The notes: generated from the sequence alone by a model not told the origin. Positions 8,374 to 17,541 are shown, numbered from the stretch's first letter. The stretch: 64,000 bases of DNA from Lachnospiraceae bacterium (GCA_024698075.1 JAILRP010000074.1:1-64000); one strand, 5' to 3'. Made by a program: numbers and translations.

Positions 8374-9009
8374 TTAACCACACGCCGCTTGATTTAAGAT
8401 TATAGACTGCCGCAATGTATTGACGGAGATCACGCCTGCAGCGGGACCGTCCGCGCATACAGTCCTCTGCGCACAGAGTCCTTCGTGGTCTCCCCTTTCT
8501 GCGATCCTTCCGTCCGATACGACAAGTATCTGGTCAGCGTCCCTTATTGTCCTGAGCCTGTGTGCGATAACAAGCAGCGTCTTGTTTCTGCAAAGTTCCG
8601 AGACAGCCTCCTGTATGGCTCTTTCATTATCCGCATCCACACTTGCCGTCGCCTCATCCAAAATGACTATTGGGGCATCCTTGAGAATACATCTCGCTAT
8701 GGATATCCTCTGTTTCTCTCCTCCGGACAGCTGCTTCCCTCCGTCACCTGCCTTCGTATTTATTCCGTCGGGAAGCCTCCCGAGTAATTCGTCGCATTGG
8801 GCCCTGCGGGCGGCAGAGAGCACCTGTTCTTCTGAGGCGCCGGGAAACAGTTCTTTATCTCTCGGCCTGATCGCTTCCACTGCTTCCTTTGGAGCGGAGG
8901 AAAAAAACTTTTTGTCCTGAATGAAGGCAACCGCAGCAAACATCATGATCGTGATCGATGCACAGAATACGATCGCCAGAAATACTGTTAAGAGCTTGTT
9001 TATCACCAC
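8374..9009 (-). pseudogene. In-frame junction of a membrane-protein fragment and the tail of an ABC exporter ATPase
   Basis: An open frame of 211 codons that is not one protein. Residues 1-55 are a hydrophobic segment plus a charged linker (FFSSAPKEAVEAIRPRDKE) unlike any ABC transporter. From about residue 60 it becomes the second half of an ABC-exporter ATPase: signature LSGGEKQRISIARC, Walker B IVILDEATASVDAD and the switch His in VIAHRL. Walker A, the Q-loop and the whole transmembrane domain are missing, and the last 30 residues go out of register. This fits a deletion that joined two genes in frame. Starts GTG. Confidence 0.7.
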
Positions 9010-9208
9010 CTGATCTGTTTATTCCCTTTCAGGCATCCTGCCGGCATAAAGCATTCAGTCCTAAACCGGCATTCCCATGAACTCATCAATGGCCTTAAGG
9101 ACGGGCAGGGCCTATTCCTCCCCGCTGAACAGCCACTGTTCATGCTGCATGTTCCCGGAAGAAGCATAAGGTCTTTCCGGACAGATTGCCCATTTCTTCA
9201 AACTGCAT
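9010..9208 (-). pseudogene. Decayed upstream part of the same locus, with several in-frame stops
   Basis: Reading in frame into the GTG at 9009 gives HEQWLFSGEE, stop, ALPVLKAIDEFMGMPV, stop-D-stop, MLYAGRMPERE, stop, TDQVV: protein-like pieces broken by stop codons. A separate ATG (9206-9208) opens MQFEEMGNLSGKTLCFF in another frame, so a frameshift is also needed. This is the eroded start of the gene whose hydrophobic segment survives at 9009. The parent family is not recognised. Confidence 0.5.
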
Positions 9209-9223
9209 TTTTATTACCCCGTT

Positions 9224-11314
9224 TCATGACAGACGATGCCCATCCGGCAGAAGGTCTGTCATGCTTTTAAGTCCCAAAGCTACCGTGGAGCCGTTATGAA
9301 GCATGGCGGACGCCGAAGGTGATATGACACCGGCCATACCCAAACCAATAAGAGCCGTATTGATCCCCACGATAGTCCTGTAATTAAATCTTATCCTCTT
9401 CATCAGAAGCGTGCTGATGTTTCGTAATATGATGAGGCTTTCAAGATTTACGGAGCTTATCGTAATATCTGATATCTGCCTTGCTATCTCCGCGCCTGTG
9501 CTTATTGCTATCCCCGCATCCGATGCGGAAAGCGCAGGTGAATCATTGATCCCGTCACCTACCATGATCACCCTATGTCCATCCGCCTTTGCTATTTCAA
9601 TATACTTCGCCTTGTCTTCCGGAAGCACCTCGGCATAGTACTCGGTTATCCCTGCTTCGGAAGCGATCTTTGCTGCGGTCCTGCTGCTGTCTCCGGTCAT
9701 CATGACAATATGTTCAAAGCCAAGTTCCCTAAGCCTGCTCACAGTCCTGCGCGTCTCCTTTCTCATGGGATCTTCTATGAGGATGCACGCTGACAGTCTT
9801 CCGTTCTTGGCAAAGTAAAGGTGCGAATAGCAATCCGGAAGTGAATCAAACAGATCCTTTTTATCATCAGGAACCACCGCTTTTTCATCCTCGAACACAA
9901 AATGAAAGCTTCCGATGACCGCTCTTTCGCCGCCGATCTCGGATGCTATTCCATGAGCGACTATATACTCAACATTTGCATGCAGTTCATCATGCAGAAG
10001 GCCTTTGCAGGAAGCACACTCCACGACAGCCCTTGCTACAGAATGCGGAAAGTGCTCCTCCAGGCATGCAGCCTGCCTGAGCAGTTCATCTTCCGATTCA
10101 TTGTTAAACGAGATGACTTTTACCACCGTGGGCGCCGCTTTGGTTATCGTTCCGGTCTTATCAAAAACTATCGTGTCAGCATCCGCTGCGGCTTCAAGAA
10201 ATTTTCCGCCCTTGACGGTTATGTCATATTCCGACGCCTCCTTTATGGCGGAAAGAACGGATATGGGCATGGACATCTTGAGAGCGCACGAATAATCGAC
10301 CATGAGCACCGAGACCGCCTTGGTCATATTCCGGCTTATAAACCATGTCGCAGCGGCAGCAAGAAGAGTATATGGGACAAGCCTGTCTGCGAGCCTCTCT
10401 GCCCTGCCCTCAAGCGAGGATTTCAGTTTTTCCGATTCCTCAATCATCTTCACTATCCTGTCGAACCGCCCCGTTCCGCCGACCTGTGTCACCGCGACCG
10501 TAATGGTGCCTTCCTCGACGACTGTTCCGGCGAACACACTCATGCCGCGCCTCTTGTGTACGGCTGTAGGTTCGCCGGTCATGGATGACTGGTTTACCAT
10601 GGCTTCTCCGTCTGCAACTTCACCGTCAAAAGGGATCATATTGCCGCACCTTACGACAACCTTATCACCGCATCCGATCTCAGACGAGATGACCTCGACC
10701 TCGCCTTCGTCCGTACACAGCCAGGCCCTGTCGATGTTAAGAGACATGCGTCTTGCGAGGTCATCGACGGACCGCTTATGTGTCCATTCTTCCAGCGTAT
10801 CACCGATTCCAAGCAGGAACATCACGTTTGATGCCGTGTCATAATCTCCAACAAAGATTGCCGCCGCGATCGCAAGGGCATCAAGCACCTCCACCTGAAG
10901 ATGTCTGTTTCTGAGTGTTTTAATACCCCTCCACATAAACCTTGCAGCTTTTACGGTATCGATTACCCTACGTATCCGGAGCGGAAGGATGATACGCTTT
11001 GCATAATGGATTATCACGGCGGAAACGATCTTATCATAATATCTTGAGGCAGTTTCTCTTCCGGAGTATTCCGGAAGATGAACGTCTGCCGGAACATCAT
11101 CAAATGAAAAGGCTTTGACCGCCTCGATGACCCGGTCCCTGTCTTCAAAGAAGACAACGGCATCGGCAGTACGCTCATATACCTTGGCCTCCTTAACATC
11201 CCCGATCGACTTCAGATAACACTCAAAAATATCCGCCTCGCGAGAACTCAGACGTTTCCTCAGAAGATGTATACGTATTCTGTTTTTTATCTCATGCCTG
11301 ATCTCAAATCTCAT
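9224..11314 (-). CDS. Heavy-metal P1B-type ATPase
   Basis: Pumps a transition metal across the membrane using ATP. 696 aa. Residues 1-80 look like a degenerate HMA domain without a CxxC. TGE of the actuator is at 246-248, the transmembrane metal motif is YSC (341-343) followed by ALKMSMP, and the phosphorylated Asp is D385 in DKTGT. MTGDSSRTA and GDGINDSPAL follow. YSC in place of CPC sets it apart from copper and classical zinc/cadmium pumps, so the metal cannot be named. The start overlaps the DUF6110 stop by 4 nt. Operators upstream of DUF6110 (11615-11758) suggest metal-dependent control. Confidence 0.88.
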   Translation of the reverse strand: MRFEIRHEIKNRIRIHLLRKRLSSREADIFECYLKSIGDVKEAKVYERTADAVVFFEDRDRVIEAVKAFSFDDVPADVHLPEYSGRETASRYYDKIVSAVIIHYAKRIILPLRIRRVIDTVKAARFMWRGIKTLRNRHLQVEVLDALAIAAAIFVGDYDTASNVMFLLGIGDTLEEWTHKRSVDDLARRMSLNIDRAWLCTDEGEVEVISSEIGCGDKVVVRCGNMIPFDGEVADGEAMVNQSSMTGEPTAVHKRRGMSVFAGTVVEEGTITVAVTQVGGTGRFDRIVKMIEESEKLKSSLEGRAERLADRLVPYTLLAAAATWFISRNMTKAVSVLMVDYSCALKMSMPISVLSAIKEASEYDITVKGGKFLEAAADADTIVFDKTGTITKAAPTVVKVISFNNESEDELLRQAACLEEHFPHSVARAVVECASCKGLLHDELHANVEYIVAHGIASEIGGERAVIGSFHFVFEDEKAVVPDDKKDLFDSLPDCYSHLYFAKNGRLSACILIEDPMRKETRRTVSRLRELGFEHIVMMTGDSSRTAAKIASEAGITEYYAEVLPEDKAKYIEIAKADGHRVIMVGDGINDSPALSASDAGIAISTGAEIARQISDITISSVNLESLIILRNISTLLMKRIRFNYRTIVGINTALIGLGMAGVISPSASAMLHNGSTVALGLKSMTDLLPDGHRLS

Positions 11315-11553
11315 TCTTCGGCATCTTCTTCCTTTTCCAACCTTTGGGCATTGATGGCTTTAGCCTCTTCATAAATGTCGGAACAGTTCTCCTGAAGGGT
11401 CGTGACCTGGTCAAGCACGGAATCCTTGGCTCTTAAAAATCCCGCCGTGCAATGTGTATATAACTTTTTAGCCTCCTTGGAAGAAAGCAGTTTGATCCCC
11501 TCCAGTCCAAAAAGCGTACCAACCGCAAATATTCCAAATCCTTTCAGTTTCAT
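11311..11553 (-). CDS. DUF6110-type small single-pass membrane protein, P-ATPase partner
   Basis: An 80-aa protein with one N-terminal transmembrane segment (GFGIFAVGTLFGLEGIKLL, about residues 4-22) and a charged helical cytoplasmic tail. The start at 11553 is chosen for AAAGGAGAT 5 nt upstream; an earlier ATG at 11574 has no good site. It is translationally coupled to the P1B ATPase. Layout and size resemble the mycobacterial PacL (DUF1490) proteins that sit beside and stabilise P1B pumps: one TM, then an EGxK-like step and an amphipathic tail. No His- or Asp-rich metal-binding end is seen; the tail ends in Glu/Asp. Confidence 0.7.
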   Translation of the reverse strand: MKLKGFGIFAVGTLFGLEGIKLLSSKEAKKLYTHCTAGFLRAKDSVLDQVTTLQENCSDIYEEAKAINAQRLEKEEDAEE

Positions 11554-11614
11554 GACCAATCTCCTTTCATGCATCAGCTTTCTTTTGCAGACCGTATGGT
11601 TTTTTGCGGCTGCT

Positions 11615-11630
11615 GTTAGTATATGCTAAC
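11615..11630. promoter_or_regulatory. GTTAGY-N4-GCTAAC operator in the P-ATPase leader
   Basis: GTTAGTATATGCTAAC, one mismatch from a perfect dyad, about 60 nt upstream of the DUF6110 start. It has the same half-sites and 4-nt spacing as 11712-11727 and 35059-35074. Confidence 0.6.
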
Positions 11631-11645
11631 TCACCTGCAATATAT

Positions 11646-11666
11646 TACTCCGCATACTGCGGAGTA
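11646..11666. promoter_or_regulatory. Perfect 9-bp-arm palindrome in the P-ATPase leader
   Basis: Arms TACTCCGCA (11646-11654) and TGCGGAGTA (11658-11666) with a 3-nt centre. It is too tightly spaced for a terminator with no T-run next to it. The shape recalls MerR-family operators, but no good -35 lies at 19 nt, so the cognate regulator is unknown. Confidence 0.45.
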
Positions 11667-11711
11667 TGATCGGCCGCTGTCCCGGTAAGGAAGCGGATGT
11701 ATTCATTCCGA

Positions 11712-11758
11712 GTTAGCCTTTGCTAATTGATGATACCACTTAGAGGCACATTTGTCCA
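11712..11758 (-). promoter_or_regulatory. Promoter with GTTAGC-N4-GCTAAT operator at the start site
   Basis: -35 TGGACA (plus strand 11753-11758), 17-nt spacer, -10 TATCAT (11730-11735). The dyad at 11712-11727 lies immediately downstream of the -10 and covers the expected transcription start, a classic repression geometry. It drives DUF6110 and the P-ATPase. Confidence 0.6.
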
Positions 11759-11781
11759 TATTTAAATAATACGGACGGTTA

Positions 11782-12492
11782 TCACTTAAGTTTTTCCGCG
11801 ATCTCCTCCGGGGTGCTGTACTTATCAAAGCTTCCCTGCTCAAAATATCCGTATCCGTCCTCGAGCTTATAGCTGACCTCATACAGTCCGTCATAGGAAA
11901 TACGCTTAAGACCCGCACAGGTTTCGGTAAATCCCGCAAGCTCCGCGTAGTATTCATCTTCCGTAACGCGTTTTCCGTTTACCGAATACTCAGCATCCTC
12001 ATCTTCTCCCACAGCCTCGGCCGAAAATGCTTCCTCAAGAGTGCCGTCAGCGATCTTCGAAAAAACATCCCGCATCCCCTCCGCAGCTCCGCTTATGTGT
12101 ATGATGTTCTTACCTTCGGAAAAATCAAGGCATGCGCCGTCAACGCCGGCGATCACGCCTGCAAGTTTTACTGCCTCATCTTTTGCGGCCGTAAATATGA
12201 ACGCGTTTTCATGGTCGAACGAACCTTCTGAATCGCTTGCGATAAGCTCCGGTATTTCATCCCCGTCGATATATGTGAAGGCAAACTGATCCGCAAGTCC
12301 AGCCGATAAGAGCTCCTCTATCTTGTCAAGGTAAGCCTTTTTGTATGTCTCTTCCCTGATCTCCTTCGGACTTTCGGGATTTTCGGCTTCCCTTACATCC
12401 ACATTTACGTTTATGTCAGCGCATCCGCATGTTCCGAAAACCGAGAGAACAAAAAGAGCGGCGGCCGCAATATTTTTCATCTTCCTTATCAT
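11782..12492 (-). CDS. Putative lipoprotein of unknown function
   Basis: A 236-aa exported protein: hydrophobic signal (about residues 7-20) ending FGTCGCADI, with cysteines placed as in a lipoprotein signal though the lipobox is not canonical. The mature part is acidic and soluble, with YIDGDEIPELIA reminiscent of calcium-loop-like or VCBS-style Asp patterns and two similar Glu-rich helical segments. The start at 12492 is taken because GGGAG lies upstream; the longer frame to 12618 would run back into the kinase gene. Last gene of the signalling operon; a sensor accessory role is possible but unproven. Confidence 0.55.
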   Translation of the reverse strand: MIRKMKNIAAAALFVLSVFGTCGCADINVNVDVREAENPESPKEIREETYKKAYLDKIEELLSAGLADQFAFTYIDGDEIPELIASDSEGSFDHENAFIFTAAKDEAVKLAGVIAGVDGACLDFSEGKNIIHISGAAEGMRDVFSKIADGTLEEAFSAEAVGEDEDAEYSVNGKRVTEDEYYAELAGFTETCAGLKRISYDGLYEVSYKLEDGYGYFEQGSFDKYSTPEEIAEKLK

Positions 12493-12547
12493 TTCAGTCT
12501 TCTCCCTCTGCCTGTAATAATATTTATGATCCTTGTCAGGATATGCA

Positions 12548-15355
12548 TCAGTCCATGTCAAGTATCGACAGCACATTCCCATACTCATATGCCCTGACGG
12601 CACTCCGAAGCCGCTCAATGCGCTCCTTATGTTCGGGGCCTATCGTATACCTGTCAAGCTCGGACAGTATATCCGCCAGCCTGTCGCAGTCCATCTCCTC
12701 GGCGGCCTCCCTCATTTTATCGTATGAGGCCGTGATCATCTCCGGCTCAGCAGGCGGTCTGTCCTCATTTATTCCATCTCTTACGTCTTTTCCGGAAAGT
12801 ACGGGCTGCAGGAGCCGGATCAGGCTTTCATACTCTTCCATGAAGCGGCCGTGAGCCTGCTTTATATAGTCATGATCCATATTCTTTCCCGCGCTTTCAA
12901 TATCCTGAGCCCTGTCCCCGAGCATTGCCGCCCCAATGAGCCGAAGCGAGCTCTTCAGTGCATGCATCTTGATCGTATATGTTTCGTAATCCTCCGCGTC
13001 AAACAGCTTATTGAGTTCCCTGACCCTGTCGGGGGAGGCATCATCAAATGTTTTCAGAACCGACATGTACTCCAAAGCCCCTCCGCTGTTTTTTATCCCC
13101 GCGGCCGCATCAACCGCTGTACCATTAAGCGGAGCAAATTCGGCGGGCAGATCATCTTCATTTACGCTCCCTCTCTTTGTTCCCAAACGCCGCGTCACCT
13201 TTTCCTCCGGGAGATAGCTGACCATCATTTCCTCAAGGCGGACAGGATCGACAGGCTTTGTTATATAATCATTGAATCCGGCACTGATATAAAACTCCCT
13301 GGCGCCTGATACCGCATTTGCGGTCAGACAGATGACCGGCGTTACAGCGTTGGGGTTGCTCTTGTTTCCCCTGATCTCTTCAAGTGTTTCGATGCCGTCC
13401 ATTTCAGGCATCATATGGTCAAGAAAGATGATATCGTATTTCTTTGCGGCGGATTTTTTTACCGCCTCAGCGCCGGATAATGCCGTATCCGTTATTACCT
13501 GGGTCCTCTTTACAAGGCTCCGGAATACCCCGAGATTGATCGGATTGTCATCGACCGCAAGTATTTCCGCAAAAGGTGCAATGAATGTTTCCGCCTCATT
13601 TCTGTCTTCGAAAGGTCCTGCAACGGCACCTGCCTCATGGTCGCCGAGTCTTGTGCGGTCGGTAACCTTCTGACTGATGAAAAACGAGAAAACGGATCCC
13701 CTGCCGTACTCGCTGTCTATCAGAAGCTTCGAACCCATAAGCTCCAGCAGGTTTTCAGCAATGCTGAGTCCGAGTCCCGTTCCCTCAATGCTGCGGTTCT
13801 TCTTTTCTTCCAGGCGTTCAAATTTGGCCAGGAGTTTATCCATATCCTCCGGACGTATCCCGGTACCGGTATCCTTTACGAATACTTCCAGGATTATGCT
13901 GTCCGCATCGCCCGGATCATCACTAAAGCGCATGCCGAATGTCACCGATCCCTCATCGGTATATTTTACGGCATTTGTAAGAAGATTCGTTATGACCTGC
14001 TTGATGCGTATCTCATCTCCGAACAGTCCGTTCGGAATATCCCCGTCTATGTCAAGCCTCAGTTCGAGTCCCTTCTCATCCGCACGGGTTCTTATCATAT
14101 TGACAATATCTCCTATAACGGAGGAGAGTTCATAATCCGTAGGGATTATATCTAGCTTTCCCGATTCGATCCTCGAAAAATCAAGAACATCATTTACTAT
14201 TCCAAGCAGCGTGGTGCCGGCTTTTTTGATATTTCCGGAATATCTCAGTATATCCTCATCCCTGCACTCCCTTAATACCATCTCGTTCATTCCGAGTATC
14301 GCATTGATCGGCGTCCTTATCTCGTGGGACATATTGGCGAGGAAAGCCGTCTTGGCATTATTGGCGGCCACGGCTATCTGCGTCTTTTCTTCAAGCTCCT
14401 CGGCCTGCCGCTCTCTTCTGTCCGAATAAACAAATATCGCGGTCATGAAAAGGCAGACAAGGACCGAAACGATAACCGTCAGGATCAGGGGTTTCCTGAG
14501 TGCACCGTATGCCTGTGTCGTGTCCGTTGCGCACAGGCAGATCCAGTTATTGTCAAGTTTCTTTGAATATACTATGTACTCTGTATTGTTATACAAAGCC
14601 CTGAAGGAGTCATCATCAGATATCCTGTATGCATCCACTATGGCAGTGCCCAGCGCATCCCCGCCGGAACCGTAATCTATGTTGATCTCCGACCGGTTCG
14701 AATGGGCTATGACATGATAATCCCGGTCGAGCACCATTATGATCTCGTTTTCCCCGGTAATATCTTCAGTTATCTTCTGGAGTTCCTTTAAAGAAAGGTC
14801 AAGTGCGACAACACTCTTTGCATCGCACATCTGTTTTGCAAACGTGGTTATTATCTGGCCCGTCTGGGCATCAAGGTACGGATCCACAACGACGATCTGT
14901 CCCATGTTTGCCCGTGCCTTTATATACCATGGACGCATGACCGGATCATAATCCTCGCCGGGAACCCAGCCGTCCCCGTCAAGATATTCTCCGTTTATAT
15001 ACCCGTATATCCCGGTCGTGGCTTCCGGCAGCACGCTCTCAACCGCTTTGGACTGGCTCACCAGATAATCGAGGATGTCCTCGGTCGGTCTTTTCTCCCT
15101 GATCATGCTGTTGAGGGAGCCTTCGGTAATGTTAATGCAGTCGATGCCTCCAGACAGATATTTATCGATCATGCCGGAAGAAGCTTCGGCATTTGCCTCA
15201 CACTCCCTAACAATCCTCTCTTTTGTCTCGCCTTCGAGCATACGGTAATACATGATGATGATCGTTCCGAAAAACAACGCCATCAAAACAAATGCCAGTA
15301 TGTTTTTTCTGAATGCTATGCTGTCTTTTCTGCCCATTTCATTGATCCGCCACAT
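12548..15355 (-). CDS. Hybrid sensor histidine kinase (dCache-HisKA-HATPase-REC-HPt)
   Basis: A 935-aa membrane kinase. TM1 about 19-38, extracytoplasmic Cache-type sensor (45-285) with DPVMRPWYIKA and IITTFAKQM, TM2 about 288-310, coiled linker, H-box NMSHEIRTPINAIL with phospho-acceptor H344, ATPase boxes NLLTNAVKYT and GTGLGLSIAENLL. A receiver has D646 in IIFLDHMMPEMDG, and an HPt domain has H798 in KMHALKSSLRLIGA. All phosphorelay residues are present. The start overlaps the stop of the binding protein (TGATG). The probable output is the REC-GGDEF protein of the same operon. Confidence 0.9.
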   Translation of the reverse strand: MWRINEMGRKDSIAFRKNILAFVLMALFFGTIIIMYYRMLEGETKERIVRECEANAEASSGMIDKYLSGGIDCINITEGSLNSMIREKRPTEDILDYLVSQSKAVESVLPEATTGIYGYINGEYLDGDGWVPGEDYDPVMRPWYIKARANMGQIVVVDPYLDAQTGQIITTFAKQMCDAKSVVALDLSLKELQKITEDITGENEIIMVLDRDYHVIAHSNRSEINIDYGSGGDALGTAIVDAYRISDDDSFRALYNNTEYIVYSKKLDNNWICLCATDTTQAYGALRKPLILTVIVSVLVCLFMTAIFVYSDRRERQAEELEEKTQIAVAANNAKTAFLANMSHEIRTPINAILGMNEMVLRECRDEDILRYSGNIKKAGTTLLGIVNDVLDFSRIESGKLDIIPTDYELSSVIGDIVNMIRTRADEKGLELRLDIDGDIPNGLFGDEIRIKQVITNLLTNAVKYTDEGSVTFGMRFSDDPGDADSIILEVFVKDTGTGIRPEDMDKLLAKFERLEEKKNRSIEGTGLGLSIAENLLELMGSKLLIDSEYGRGSVFSFFISQKVTDRTRLGDHEAGAVAGPFEDRNEAETFIAPFAEILAVDDNPINLGVFRSLVKRTQVITDTALSGAEAVKKSAAKKYDIIFLDHMMPEMDGIETLEEIRGNKSNPNAVTPVICLTANAVSGAREFYISAGFNDYITKPVDPVRLEEMMVSYLPEEKVTRRLGTKRGSVNEDDLPAEFAPLNGTAVDAAAGIKNSGGALEYMSVLKTFDDASPDRVRELNKLFDAEDYETYTIKMHALKSSLRLIGAAMLGDRAQDIESAGKNMDHDYIKQAHGRFMEEYESLIRLLQPVLSGKDVRDGINEDRPPAEPEMITASYDKMREAAEEMDCDRLADILSELDRYTIGPEHKERIERLRSAVRAYEYGNVLSILDMD

Positions 15356-16140
15356 CAGCGGATGGTCGTGATGTCAGATCCGAACCATTTTTCGGATATT
15401 TCGGCAAGCGTTCCGTCCGATTTCATTTCCGAGAGCTTTTCCTGTATCTTGTCACGAAGCTCCTTATCATTCTTCCTGAAGCCGATAGCCATGTCTTCCC
15501 TGCCAAGCGTCCCCGAGATCAGAACATAGTCTTCATTGTCGGCGGCGATGTAATATATGCTTACGGAATCTATCAGAACGGCATCGAGCTCTCCGGCTTT
15601 CAGCTGACGAAGCAGCGAAAGATTATCCTTCTGAAATACAACATTTATGTCATTGTAGATTTCAGATTCCCTGATGGCATCATCCGCCGAAGAGCCGGCC
15701 TGGGCTCCCACAGTTTTTCCCTTTAAGTCGCTGATCTTCTGGATATCACTGTATGTTCTGACGGCAAATACGAGATCATTCTCCAGATAAGGCTCGGAAA
15801 GCAGCATATTTTCGCTTCGTTCAGGGGTTATGGACATTCCGTTCCAGATACAGTCGATATGTCCCGAATTAAGCTCATCCTCTTTTTTATCCCATTCTAT
15901 CGGCACAAGAGTCAGCTTTACACCGATCCTGTCGCAAACTTCCCCGGCGAGATCGATATCAAACCCGACAAGGTTTTCCCCCTCGTCCCTAAATCCCATC
16001 GGAGGATAGTTTTCATCAAGTCCGAGCCGAAGCTCCCCGCTGTCCATGATCTTTTCAAGTGACTGGTCGCGCTTCCCTCCGCATCCTGCCATGATCAAAA
16101 GCACAGCGGCCGATAATAAATAAATCGTTATTCTTTTCAT
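15355..16140 (-). CDS. Family 3 solute-binding lipoprotein, probably a sensor subunit
   Basis: A 261-aa amino-acid-type (SBP_bac_3) binding protein. Signal ends LIMAGC with lipid-attached C20; LRLGLDENYPPMGFRD, GFDIDLAGEVCDRIG and DCIWNGMSITPERS are typical. No permease or ATPase gene is near, and it sits between a diguanylate cyclase and a Cache histidine kinase. It therefore probably delivers a ligand to the kinase rather than to a transporter. This is inference from gene order. The ligand is likely an amino acid or similar small polar molecule. Confidence 0.8.
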   Translation of the reverse strand: MKRITIYLLSAAVLLIMAGCGGKRDQSLEKIMDSGELRLGLDENYPPMGFRDEGENLVGFDIDLAGEVCDRIGVKLTLVPIEWDKKEDELNSGHIDCIWNGMSITPERSENMLLSEPYLENDLVFAVRTYSDIQKISDLKGKTVGAQAGSSADDAIRESEIYNDINVVFQKDNLSLLRQLKAGELDAVLIDSVSIYYIAADNEDYVLISGTLGREDMAIGFRKNDKELRDKIQEKLSEMKSDGTLAEISEKWFGSDITTIR

Positions 16141-16178
16141 ATAAAAACTCCTGTTTCTATGTGGAAATCATTTTAAGA

Positions 16179-17495
16179 TCAGCACGGTTCTACTGCGTAA
16201 CTTATCCCGCAGCCATCAGATCCGTCGGCTTCCTGCCAGGCCGTGAGCAGCCGTTTGATAACGTCCTTTATGCCGTCCTCATCCATCATGGGGAACAGGA
16301 CCATGAACTCGTTTATCTTGTTCTGCATTATGACATCGCTTTTCCTGATGTTCTTCTTTAAGATGCTCATATACCTTGCAGTCAGGTTTTTCGTTTCAGC
16401 ACCCTCTTCGTCTACCACAAACAGGACGGTAACGGCCTTTAAGCCGTATCTTCTGTTGAATCTCCTCACGAAGCGGTATACCGCCGCAAAAGCATCCGTT
16501 GAAAGAACCGCCGCCTCCCGGCCGTCGTTTCTTTCCTCTATGATCTTCGTTATACGAAGCAGTTCTTCTTCCTCCGACAGGCCCTCTCCCGATTCCGCAG
16601 ATCCGTCACTGTATATATGGCAGCAGTGTTTTCCGTTGTGCTTGGCCTTATAAAGTGCTTCGTCAGCAAGCTTGAAAACCGCATAATAGTCCCTGCCGTA
16701 TTCCGGAACAAAAACGGCTCCTATGGATATTCCGAGCGGAAGGCCGTGATCTTCGCCCATAAGCTTTGCGGCCTCATCCATCAGCTGGTCGTTAAGACGG
16801 CCTGTCAGGGCATTTATGGCAGCCTCATCAGACATGCCGTTGAAGAAAGCAGCAAATTCATCGCCGCCGATCCTGCATACCACATCATCATTTCTCGTAT
16901 TATTCCTGACGACCGATGAAAAAGACGAAAGCACACGGTCACCCATGTCATGCCCGTACAGATCGTTTACGAGCTTAAAATTATCGATATCAAGTACCAT
17001 AAAGGATCCCGATGCATTCTCACACAGGTTTCCTATGCGTTCTATTCCGCTGGCTTTGTTGAGGAATCCCGTCAGCCTGTCGATCGTCGCGCCTTCGGTT
17101 AGGCTTTCGATCTTCCTGCTATATCTGATCGTATTGTTGATACGCCTAATAAGGATATCTTTGTTGAACGGTTTATGTATATAATCTGATGCCCCGAGCC
17201 TTAGCCCGCGCTTTTCAGCCTCCTCATCAACATCACCGGTCAGGAAAATCACCGGAGTCTCCAGTTTGCCCTTCTCCTGCTCCGCATCCCGCAGCGCCTT
17301 AAGCGTTTCGAACCCGTCCATCTCAGGCATCATAACATCAAGCAGTATCAGATCCGGGTCATTTTTATCCATGAACATCAAAAGCTCCCTGCCGGAGCGC
17401 AGGCAGCTGATCTTCATGTCTTCTGATCCCAAAAGCGTTTTAGCGCTTGTGAGGCTCATTGCCTCGTCATCTACAACAACAATCCAGTTACTCAT
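16179..17495 (-). CDS. Response regulator with diguanylate cyclase (REC-GGDEF) and second degenerate GGDEF-like domain
   Basis: 438 aa. The receiver has D53 in LILLDVMMPEMDG and K108 in KPF. The GGDEF domain has the intact motif at 210-214 (CRIGGDEFAAF) and an RxxD inhibitory I-site five residues before it (R201-D204), so it should make c-di-GMP with product inhibition. Residues 320-438 look like a second cyclase fold without the motif (SDVIMQNKINEFMVLFPM), perhaps regulatory. First gene of the operon with the binding protein, hybrid kinase and lipoprotein. Confidence 0.9.
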   Translation of the reverse strand: MSNWIVVVDDEAMSLTSAKTLLGSEDMKISCLRSGRELLMFMDKNDPDLILLDVMMPEMDGFETLKALRDAEQEKGKLETPVIFLTGDVDEEAEKRGLRLGASDYIHKPFNKDILIRRINNTIRYSRKIESLTEGATIDRLTGFLNKASGIERIGNLCENASGSFMVLDIDNFKLVNDLYGHDMGDRVLSSFSSVVRNNTRNDDVVCRIGGDEFAAFFNGMSDEAAINALTGRLNDQLMDEAAKLMGEDHGLPLGISIGAVFVPEYGRDYYAVFKLADEALYKAKHNGKHCCHIYSDGSAESGEGLSEEEELLRITKIIEERNDGREAAVLSTDAFAAVYRFVRRFNRRYGLKAVTVLFVVDEEGAETKNLTARYMSILKKNIRKSDVIMQNKINEFMVLFPMMDEDGIKDVIKRLLTAWQEADGSDGCGISYAVEPC

Positions 17496-17527
17496 TAAAA
17501 TACTGTCCTACCTGTCTGTTTACTGTC

Positions 17528-17541
17528 CCGATAAATATCGG
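17528..17541. promoter_or_regulatory. Dyad CCGATAAATATCGG upstream of the signalling operon
   Basis: A perfect 6-bp inverted repeat 33 nt upstream of the REC-GGDEF start. On the minus strand it contains CCGATAT, like a sigma-D (motility) -10 element, but the position where TAAA is expected reads TATA. A sigma-A-like TAATAT lies further upstream. Promoter class unresolved. Confidence 0.3.
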
